A DNA stretch of 45,924 nt from Phormidium tenue FACHB-1050 (GTDB taxonomy: Bacteria > Cyanobacteriota > Cyanobacteriia > Pseudanabaenales > Pseudanabaenaceae). The DNA lies in contig NZ_JACJQY010000045.1 of NCBI RefSeq assembly GCF_014696925.1, positions 1 through 45,924 on the forward strand, given 5' to 3'. Of the stretch, positions 16,496-23,952 are shown piece after piece; position 1 is the stretch's first letter; each line of letters starts with the position of its first letter. A program made the translations under genes and the position numbers. The notes beneath the pieces were generated by a model. That model searched no databases. It was not told the DNA's origin and saw nothing but the letters and a program-made list of their open reading frames with translations.

Positions 16496-19495
16496 ATGTT
16501 TCAAGGATCAGAAATAAATCCAATATTTTGGAATAGTCCACCTCTAGTGGTTACTCCTCATACAACTGTTTTAGAAGCGATCGCCAAAATGCGTGAGGCA
16601 GATTCTAGCTACGTCTTGGTTATGGCGAGTGATGAAATTGACTCAAGAAGTGACTTGCTCGGTATTCTCACTGGAGGAGATATTATCCGAATGATCCTAA
16701 AGGGTTGTCTCTTTGACCAATTATTGGTCAAAGATGAGATGTGTAGTCCTGTGATTACGATCCAAGAATCAGAACTAACAGATCTGAATTCTGTTTTACA
16801 ATTGTTATATTCTTACCAAATTAGTCGCTTGCCTGTACTAAATGGCGATCGCTTAGTCGGAGTATTGACTCAAAATGATTTAATCGACCTATTGGCGGAG
16901 AATGTTTTAGAAAGCAAGTCCTTCAAGTATAAGACGCAAAATTCTTTAAATCTTCCAGACATCCAAATCCAAGATGAGTCATGTCTTTCTTTGCTATTAG
17001 AAACATATGAAGAACTACAGATAAATGTTGAAGAGTTAAAGACTATTGAAGAAGAATTAAGGCTTCGGAATATTGAACTAGAAAACATACAGCGTCAATA
17101 CCAAGATTTGTTTGATTTTGCCCCTGATGGCTATTTAGTTACCGATTGTGTAGGGTTAGTAGTCCTATCAGCCAATCTGGCGATTTGCAATTTTCTATCG
17201 ATACCGAAAGAGGATTTGTATCTTAAGAACTTGCATTCGTTAGTCGATCCATCAGATATTCCATTACTTTACAGTAATCTACGTCAAGGCTTTCGTGAAA
17301 AGACCAGACTGACTTGGGAAATGTCCCTTAAACTATCTGATGGTAGTTACTGTCCAGTAGAAGTTTCAGTCTCTAAAATTCTCTGCTTACTCGATAACTC
17401 TACGACTTTACAATGGTTGTTTCGAGATATTAGCGATCGCAAACAAGCGCAGCAAGCACTTCAGGAACTCAATCAATCCTTGGAAACAAAAATTGAACAA
17501 CGTACCCGTGAACTTTGGCAAGTCAACAAACTACACCGCACCATCCTCGATAGTACTGATTACTCGATTATTACCACCGATCGCAATGGTATCATTCAGG
17601 TTTTTAATCAAGGTGCTGAACAAATGTTTGGGTACAGCATGGGAGAGATAGTCGGACAGGTCACTCCTGTAATTTTTCATGATGCTCAAGAACTAGCAGA
17701 ACGGGCAATAACTATCTCTGCGGAATTAGGTCAAGATATTAATGGGTTAGCGATATTTACAGCTAAAGCGTCTTTAGGAATTGCTTGTGAAGAAGAATGG
17801 ACAGGTATCCATAAGGATGGATCTCGCTTTCCCATCTTGCTATCAATGTCGGCTCTTAGGGATGAAAAGGATCAAATTTTTGGGTTTTTAGGCATTAGTA
17901 AAGATGTTAGCGATCGCAAAGAATCCGAAGCGACACTCAAACAACAACTTGATGCTATAGAAGCTGCAAGCGATGGCATTGCTATTTTGCAAGACAATAA
18001 ATATACCTATTTAAACAAATCCCATGTGAAGATATTTGGATATGATCAGCCTGAAGAGTTGATTGGCACAAGTTGGTTAAAGTTATATACCCCAGAAGTG
18101 ATCGCCAAATTTGAGAATGAAATTTTTCCCGTGATAGATCGAGATCGCACTTGGTCAGGCGAGGCAAAGGCTCTACGTAAAGATGGATCTAGTTTTGATG
18201 AGGAATTATCTTTAACCCTCACTGATAAAGGTTCACTAATTTGTGTATGTCGCGACATTAGCGATCGCAAAAAAGCTGAATCTCTACTACAAACTACAAA
18301 TCAGGAACTATTAAGAGCAACAATGCTCAAAGATGAGTTTCTCGCGAATATGAGTCATGAGCTTCGCACCCCTCTTAACGCCATCCTCGGTATTACAGAA
18401 GGTTTATCTGACGAATCCTTCGGACCACTCCAAGAAAAACAGAAGAGTATGTTGAAGGTCGTCGAAAATAGTGGCAAACATCTACTGGAGTTAATTAATG
18501 ACATCCTCGATCTTGCCAAAATTGAAGCTAATGAAATGACTTTAGACTGTCAATTTTCTAATATTAAGGATATTTGCCAATCTAGTATGATGTTTGTCCG
18601 ACAGATGGCAATCCAAAAAAATTTGCAGTTAGACTTAAGGGGCGCTCCATCTGAACTAGCAACATCCCTTGATGAGCGTCGTATCCGTCAAGTATTAATT
18701 AACCTACTCAGTAATGCTATCAAATTTACCCCATCGGGAGGCAAAATCACCCTAGAATACGCTCTCCATAGAGAGAGTATCTCCAATGAGAATAGTCCCC
18801 AAGCTTGGGTATCTTTGACTGTAATAGATACAGGTATCGGTATTACATCTGATAACTTGCACAAGCTATTTCAACCTTTTATCCAAATTGATAGCCCTCT
18901 CAATCGCCAATATGATGGTACTGGTTTAGGATTAGCCTTAGTCAAAAAGATAGTCGAATTGCATGGTGGATATGTGAGAGCCACCAGTGAAGTAGGTGTA
19001 GGGAGTCAATTTGCGATCGCACTTCCCTACTCAAGCAACATATCTCTACAGCCTCAAAAACCAGCAGATATCTCACCATCTCCCAGCGAAATAATTGAAA
19101 GCGATCGCGACCTCCCTCTAGTTCTGTTGGCTGAAGACAACGAAGACAGTATCTTAATGCTTACTAACTATCTAGAAGCCAAAGGTTTTCGACTAAAAAT
19201 TACTAGAAATGGACAACAGGTGCTCGATCTCGTAAAAGTAGAGCCGCCAGACTTAATCCTAATGGATATCCAAATGCCAGAAGTGGATGGTCTTGAAGCA
19301 ATTAAATATATCCGCAGCAAAGGTTTTACTATGCCTATTATCGCTACTACTGCCTCAGCGATGATAGCCGGTCGCGAAAAATGTCTCGCCGCAGGAGCAG
19401 ATGACTACATCAGCAAACCGATTAAATTAAAGCTACTTTTTACAACAATTCAACAGCTTTACTCTAAAAAGAATCAATCAGAAAATGAATCATAA
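16496..19495 (+). CDS. CBS-PAS hybrid histidine kinase with receiver
   Basis: The product has 999 residues. Residues ~8-150 are a CBS pair (VVTPHTTVLEAIAKM..., then PVITIQESEL... and RLPVLNGDRLVGVLTQNDL), which commonly senses adenine nucleotides. A coiled segment follows, then three PAS/PAC units (about 200-320, 350-480 and 485-605), each ending in I/VSDRK. HisKA has His621 in NMSHELRTPLNAILGI; the ATPase domain has NLLSNAIKF, DTGIGI and GTGLGLALVKK. The C-terminal receiver (about 873-990) has AEDNED, Asp924 (ILMDIQMPEVDG) and SKPIKL. It is membrane-free and complete. Parts of its 3' end occur again twice downstream as fossils. Confidence 0.93.
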   Translation: MFQGSEINPIFWNSPPLVVTPHTTVLEAIAKMREADSSYVLVMASDEIDSRSDLLGILTGGDIIRMILKGCLFDQLLVKDEMCSPVITIQESELTDLNSVLQLLYSYQISRLPVLNGDRLVGVLTQNDLIDLLAENVLESKSFKYKTQNSLNLPDIQIQDESCLSLLLETYEELQINVEELKTIEEELRLRNIELENIQRQYQDLFDFAPDGYLVTDCVGLVVLSANLAICNFLSIPKEDLYLKNLHSLVDPSDIPLLYSNLRQGFREKTRLTWEMSLKLSDGSYCPVEVSVSKILCLLDNSTTLQWLFRDISDRKQAQQALQELNQSLETKIEQRTRELWQVNKLHRTILDSTDYSIITTDRNGIIQVFNQGAEQMFGYSMGEIVGQVTPVIFHDAQELAERAITISAELGQDINGLAIFTAKASLGIACEEEWTGIHKDGSRFPILLSMSALRDEKDQIFGFLGISKDVSDRKESEATLKQQLDAIEAASDGIAILQDNKYTYLNKSHVKIFGYDQPEELIGTSWLKLYTPEVIAKFENEIFPVIDRDRTWSGEAKALRKDGSSFDEELSLTLTDKGSLICVCRDISDRKKAESLLQTTNQELLRATMLKDEFLANMSHELRTPLNAILGITEGLSDESFGPLQEKQKSMLKVVENSGKHLLELINDILDLAKIEANEMTLDCQFSNIKDICQSSMMFVRQMAIQKNLQLDLRGAPSELATSLDERRIRQVLINLLSNAIKFTPSGGKITLEYALHRESISNENSPQAWVSLTVIDTGIGITSDNLHKLFQPFIQIDSPLNRQYDGTGLGLALVKKIVELHGGYVRATSEVGVGSQFAIALPYSSNISLQPQKPADISPSPSEIIESDRDLPLVLLAEDNEDSILMLTNYLEAKGFRLKITRNGQQVLDLVKVEPPDLILMDIQMPEVDGLEAIKYIRSKGFTMPIIATTASAMIAGREKCLAAGADDYISKPIKLKLLFTTIQQLYSKKNQSENES

Positions 19496-19681
19496 TTTGA
19501 TTTTTATATGTTATTATAAATATTAGGAATAGGATGTATTAAGCAAATAAACTAATAAAAAATAATTAACCAAGTATTTTTTATTGTTAATGATGCCTTT
19601 CTATGAAGTAATCTTAATTTCATAGGATATCTTCTTCCTTAATCGCCTTGTAAGTTAAATATTCCATCTTTTTAATACTCC

Positions 19682-19724
19682 TAGTAAATTGCTTTTCCCT
19701 AGGAAGCAATTTACTAAGTTTTTT
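19682..19724 (+). terminator. Intrinsic terminator of the hybrid kinase gene
   Basis: TAGTAAATTGCTT (19682-19694) pairs with AAGCAATTTACTA (19704-19716), followed by AGTTTTTTAG. It lies about 190 bases after the stop. Homologous but differently sequenced hairpins stand at the same place after both fossils of this gene's end. Confidence 0.8.
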
Positions 19725-19824
19725 AGAAGAATATTTCTGGAACTGTAAATAACAATAGATCACAATAATAGATCACAATTTTCCATGTGCATGATTTATC
19801 ACCACTTGTTTGAGCTTAAGGGAC

Positions 19825-19916
19825 TATAGCAGTCCTAAATCATTTGTAGATTTTTGGGGTTTGTGGAAGCGAACCCCTTCGAGGTGCACTTCCACAAACC
19901 ATTTAGGATTGCTATA
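19825..19916. mobile_element. MITE with TATAGCAATCCTAAAT ends, copy A
   Basis: The left end is TATAGCAGTCCTAAATCATT and the right end, inverted, TATAGCAATCCTAAATGGTT. The inner arms are GTTTGTGGAAG / CTTCCACAAAC. The ends match the DNA at 45824 in front of an IS630-like gene start, so that element is the likely source of transposase. Confidence 0.8.
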
Positions 19917-20156
19917 TACAAATAAGAAATGTTTGTGTGCAAATAAATAGACATAGTTATTTGCGTAATATCATGATCAAAAACAATTGACAGTTACGCC
20001 CATAATTAATGATTTTGCACATTTCAAGAATGTTTCTTGTTTATGCTCCCCCGTAAACAAGAAACAGGTCGTAGGGCATGTTTGCCAATCGCTTCATATT
20101 AATAGCATTATGCCCTACTTTTAATTATCTATAGCAACGCAAGAGATAGTTAGGAC

Positions 20157-20221
20157 AAATCAAAACCCAAAAGATGAGTGGCGACACGAAGTGTCGCCAC
20201 TTATCTTTTGGGTTTTGATTT
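20157..20221. repeat. Palindromic element, AGGACAAAT/AACCC family
   Basis: A 30-bp stem (20157-20186 with 20192-20221, one G-T pair) has core GTGGCGACA-CGAAG-TGTCGCCAC. The left flank is TATAGCAACGCAAGAGATAG. The right outer end is missing, because the duplicated kinase tail begins directly after it. Confidence 0.8.
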
Positions 20222-20222
20222 A

Positions 20223-20495
20223 AGTAAACCAATTAAGTTAAAGCTACTTTTTACAACAATTCAACAGCTTTACTCTAAAAAGAATCAATCAGGAAATGAA
20301 TCATAATTTGACTTTTATATGTTATTATAAATGCAGGGAATAGGGTTATTAAGTGAATAAAAAAATACATCTAATTCTAGTAATAGATTGCTGTATTTTT
20401 GTTCTCTTAATACTTGTTGGGTAAGTATAAATTCCGTCGTTATTAACACTCCTAGTGGATGGTCATTCATAATTAATGTCATCCACTATTTTTCA
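20223..20495 (+). pseudogene. Duplicated 3' end of the hybrid kinase gene with its terminator, copy 1
   Basis: Bases 20223-20305 translate as KPIKLKLLFTTIQQLY followed by SKKNQSGNES and a stop, nearly identical to the end of the kinase receiver domain at 19420-19495. The following spacer (TTATATGTTATTATAAAT...) and a terminator hairpin (AGTGGATG 20454-20461, CATCCACT 20480-20487, then ATTTTTC) are also homologous. There is no start codon or preceding domain, so this is a fossil and not a gene. Confidence 0.85.
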
Positions 20496-20590
20496 GCATC
20501 TTAAAATTCTGATATTGCCAAATTTTTAAGTTTATCAATATAAATTCGCTCTGATTGTATTTAATTCAATAGTAGAAGAGCTATTTTGTC

Positions 20591-22321
20591 ATGACATCTA
20601 AGCACGAACACTCTCCTAAAACTGCAAGTTCCGTAGCACCTACAACTCTAAATCTTCAAACCAGACCATTTGCTCCTATTGAAGCGGGCTCGACTGAATC
20701 TCCTTCAGCAGAAAAAACAGAAAAGAGTGAGTATCAACAAAAATATTCTCCAAATATATTAGAAAAACTAATCAATTCGTCGCCCCCAAAGCCAGCATCC
20801 TCAGTGCAAAGGAAGCCTGAAAATCGATTGAAAGCGATCGCGCGAAATCGTTTAATCCAAGCAAAATTAGCGATCGGAGAACCAAACGATAAATACGAAA
20901 AAGAAGCTGATGACACCGCTTCAAAAGTCGTTCAACAAATTAATACGCCGATCCAAAATCAATCTATCCAACGAGATGCATTGCCACAGGGCAATAAACT
21001 GCGAAAGAAGCCGCTACAAAGGCGCGAAAATGTAGGTGGAGGTGATGCATCAACGGAGTTGGAGTCATCAATTCAAAGAGCAAGAGGTAGTGGGCAATCG
21101 CTAGATGCAAATCTGCAAAGGTCTATGGGACAGGCGATGGGAGCAGACTTTAGTGGCGTAAAGGTACATACAGATTCGCAATCTGATCAATTAAATCAAT
21201 CAATTCAGGCTAAAGCCTTTACGACAGGGCAAGATGTCTTCTTTCGGCAGGGGGCGTATGAGCCGAGTAGTCGAGGTGGGCAAGAGTTGATCGCCCATGA
21301 GTTGACCCATGTGGTGCAGCAGAATGGAGGGGCCGTGCAGCGATCGCCCCAGCAAACCACTACATCATCGGTAGGAGATGAAAGAATTCAACGTATGTTT
21401 GGATTTGGCAAGAAGAAAAAGCAAGGTTATCAGCAACTAGATGACGATAACGATCAGGAACCCCTGCTAGGTGGTAGTGAATCAGTTGAGGATGAAGAAG
21501 ATGGAGTTGAAATTCAGGCAGGACCCTTATCGTATCAAGATGGCGTTGTAACTATCCCTATATGGGGCGATCAAGAACTTAAAATAGGAAGATCTGGAGT
21601 TGACTTAGAAGGAGCTTTACCATCAAAGGAATTTGCCCTCGATCTCCCTAGTCTTGATGCAAGTATTGACATACCATTTGCGCCAGGCGCATATGCTACT
21701 GCTGGTTTAGCAATTACTCCTACAGTCTCATTTACAATTTCAGGTGGTACATATTCGATCAAAACTGGAGACGAAAAGACTTTGAGCATTAGTGATGCTG
21801 GTGTAACAGGAACTATGGGCTTAGAGATACAAGCTAAAGCTGGAGTTGGATCTGGAGTTGCCAATGTTGTGGGGTTACAAGGAGGAATATTTGGAGCTTT
21901 AGGTGGTACTGCGGCATTGACAGGAACCTTAGGAGGTACTGCCAATTTTAGTACTAGGAGTTACGCTCTAAACTTAGGACTCAATGCTAGTGCAGATATA
22001 GTTGGAAAAGCTGGGGTTTTTGTAGAAGCTAAATTAATGATGTTATCAGCCGCGAAGACATATGATTTAGTTGAAAAAACGTTTGCGAATTTCTCATATA
22101 CAAGAGACATTGAGCTTGGAGGTAGCCAAGGTGCTTGGTGGCCTCAAATTACAGACTTCACTAAGAAGGAATACGGTGACGTAACAACTAAAAAGAGGCT
22201 AAAGACGATAAACGGGGAAATATACGAGGAACTAATTGACGAAGACGAACCAAAGAAATTAGTTGAATCTCAGGAATTAGGGGAAGAGGTGTTTAATCCC
22301 ATGCATGGAAGGACTGATTGA
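20591..22321 (+). CDS. DUF4157 (eCIS core) protein with glycine-rich beta C-terminus; candidate injected effector
   Basis: The product has 576 residues. The N-terminal ~180 residues are hydrophilic, low in structure and Gln-rich. At about 165-250 lies the DUF4157 domain (GQSLDANLQRSMGQAMGADF, VKVHTDSQSDQLNQSIQAKA, FTTGQDVFF) ending in HELTH, with His236, Glu237 and His240 forming an HExxH zinc-site pattern. This domain is the recognised mark of proteins linked to extracellular contractile injection systems. The C-terminal part (about 300-510) is rich in Gly, Ala and Thr and alternates like beta strands (VGLQGGIFGALGGTAALTG), possibly membrane-active. The N-terminal ~255 residues are nearly identical to those of the protein at 23953. 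No signal peptide and no sheath or tube genes nearby. Confidence 0.85.
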   Translation: MTSKHEHSPKTASSVAPTTLNLQTRPFAPIEAGSTESPSAEKTEKSEYQQKYSPNILEKLINSSPPKPASSVQRKPENRLKAIARNRLIQAKLAIGEPNDKYEKEADDTASKVVQQINTPIQNQSIQRDALPQGNKLRKKPLQRRENVGGGDASTELESSIQRARGSGQSLDANLQRSMGQAMGADFSGVKVHTDSQSDQLNQSIQAKAFTTGQDVFFRQGAYEPSSRGGQELIAHELTHVVQQNGGAVQRSPQQTTTSSVGDERIQRMFGFGKKKKQGYQQLDDDNDQEPLLGGSESVEDEEDGVEIQAGPLSYQDGVVTIPIWGDQELKIGRSGVDLEGALPSKEFALDLPSLDASIDIPFAPGAYATAGLAITPTVSFTISGGTYSIKTGDEKTLSISDAGVTGTMGLEIQAKAGVGSGVANVVGLQGGIFGALGGTAALTGTLGGTANFSTRSYALNLGLNASADIVGKAGVFVEAKLMMLSAAKTYDLVEKTFANFSYTRDIELGGSQGAWWPQITDFTKKEYGDVTTKKRLKTINGEIYEELIDEDEPKKLVESQELGEEVFNPMHGRTD

Positions 22322-22444
22322 CGAAGACGAATTAAGTTGATATTTCCCAAACTTTAGTCATGTCATTTCAAATTTATTTATAGTAGAAGTCAAGACTTCA
22401 TTACCTTCGTCATCGTTTAAAGTTAATAAATCAAAAGGTACAAA

Positions 22445-23218
22445 ATGAGACTATCAAGCGGTATAAGTTTAACATTTGGTTCAGACTATTTGGGCCCAGC
22501 AATCTTAATCGAAGGCGCTCTAAATTCAAGAATATTAACTAAAACAGAGGAATGGGAACTAGGAGAAAATCATAACGCAGCTAGAGACACCTTAAAATGC
22601 TGGAGATTATCCAGTGGCAAGTCCATTACGAGGACTACAAACCAATGTCCAGACGAGTTTTTGAATATTTTGATCAGAGAAATAGACAAAGTCCATACTA
22701 CCCAGCTTCATCCTGCTTTAGTTAAAGGACTAGAGTCTGAAGCAAAGCGCCTGTTACCCAGTATCTCAACAGACGCAAACAAACAATTTCAAGAATTTCT
22801 AGCTTTACTAGATGCAGAGTTTGAGTTTAATATCAATTCAACTAAGAACAAAGATATGGCTCCATTTGTAGATGATATAGGACCATATTTATTGACAATT
22901 GTTGACGACAAGCCTGTAATTTTACCTGAAATTCCTCCTATATATTTAGCTCCAAAAGAGTGGAGATTATCAATGTGGAGGATAAATAATTATATGATTG
23001 GTCCCTTACTTATGGATGAACTAGAAGATAGCGAACGAATACAGTTTAAGGGCTTAAGCATTGCATCAGATGAATTAACCCCAGAACTAAAAGGATTATT
23101 CTATTTTCATATGGCTAGGTTTATCTTATTTTTTGAAGCTTGGCAAGGCAATCCTGATGCTCTATATTTACAAGAATTTATAAGACTTTTTAAAAGTGGG
23201 ATTCGTTTCATAGGTTAA
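22445..23218 (+). CDS. Unknown protein after the first DUF4157 gene; possible immunity or partner protein
   Basis: The product has 257 residues, acidic and probably cytoplasmic: no signal peptide and no membrane segment. AAAGG precedes the ATG, and the gene is 123 bases behind the DUF4157 gene on the same strand. Features are ITLTFGSDYLGPAILIEG-like N-terminal strands, a helical middle (LVKGLESEAKRLL...FQEFLALLDAEFEF) and WRLSMWRINNYMIGPLLMDE near the C-terminus. I do not recognise the family. Its position behind only one of the two effector-like genes suggests a role tied to that protein's unique C-terminal half, such as immunity or loading; this is inference from context. Confidence 0.7.
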   Translation: MRLSSGISLTFGSDYLGPAILIEGALNSRILTKTEEWELGENHNAARDTLKCWRLSSGKSITRTTNQCPDEFLNILIREIDKVHTTQLHPALVKGLESEAKRLLPSISTDANKQFQEFLALLDAEFEFNINSTKNKDMAPFVDDIGPYLLTIVDDKPVILPEIPPIYLAPKEWRLSMWRINNYMIGPLLMDELEDSERIQFKGLSIASDELTPELKGLFYFHMARFILFFEAWQGNPDALYLQEFIRLFKSGIRFIG

Positions 23219-23219
23219 A

Positions 23220-23480
23220 GTGATTACACAATTTTTCACAACAATTCAACAGCTTTACTTTAAAAAGAATCGATCAGAAAACGATTCATAATTTGACTTT
23301 TATATGTTATTATAAATAAGGGAATAGGGAGTATTAAGCGAATAAATCAACAGAGCTAATCTAGTTATAGATTGCTGTAATTTTCTCTCTTAATACTTGT
23401 CAAGTATATTGTAAACTCCGTCGTTCTTAATACTCCTAGTGGACGGCTATTCACAAGAAATGCCGTCTACTACTTTCTTT
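23220..23480 (+). pseudogene. Duplicated 3' end of the hybrid kinase gene with its terminator, copy 2
   Basis: A frame in 23230-23293 reads QFFTTIQQLYFKKNRSENDS and a stop, homologous to the kinase C-terminus but more diverged than copy 1. The spacer again begins with TTATATGTTATTATAAAT and ends with a terminator hairpin (GTGGACGGC 23439-23447, GCCGTCTAC 23462-23470, then TACTTTCTTT). Confidence 0.8.
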
Positions 23481-23550
23481 TACATTTAAATCCTAGTAAC
23501 ACTGGAATTTATATTGAAGAAATAAACATTTCCTCTGATTACGTTTAAGT

Positions 23551-23645
23551 AGCTAAGATTAAATATAAAACTCCAAAAGCCTGTAGCACATGCTGCACAT
23601 GCACTACAGGCTTTAAATTTGGTTTTTAAGTAATTAATCTTAGCT
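23551..23645. repeat. Nested palindrome
   Basis: Outer arms AGCTAAGATTA (23551-23561) and TAATCTTAGCT (23635-23645) enclose inner arms AAAGCCTGTAG (23576-23586) and CTACAGGCTTT (23604-23614) around GCACATGCTGCACATGC. The gross design matches the other palindromic elements here, with AAAACTCC on the left and GGTTTT on the right. Confidence 0.7.
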
Positions 23646-23759
23646 AATTAGGTGGCTGGGCTTAGTTATTTAGAGGATGCGTTAGTACAACGTAATACAT
23701 CAATTAGGTAAGGATGATGCTCCATGCGATCGCTAATTCATCCTAAATTTAATTTCCAC

Positions 23760-23850
23760 TATAGCGATCCTAAATGGTTTGTGAAAGTGCACCCTAAGAG
23801 GGTGCGCTTTCACAAACTCAAAAATCTACAAATGATTGAATACTGCTATA
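23760..23850. mobile_element. MITE with TATAGCAATCCTAAAT ends, copy B (inverted)
   Basis: The same family as 19825-19916, in the opposite orientation. Ends are TATAGCGATCCTAAATGGTT and the inverted TATAGCAGTATTCAATCATT; the inner arms pair GTTTGTGAAAGTGCACCCT with AGGGTGCGCTTTCACAAAC. It differs from copy A by paired changes in both arms. Confidence 0.8.
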
Positions 23851-23952
23851 TAAGAATGAGAGATCTTTAGCTGCTTTTATCTGTATTGAGATTCAACAAA
23901 TATATTTGTTCACACCCTCACCATTATTGAATAGTAGAAGAGCTATCTTGAT

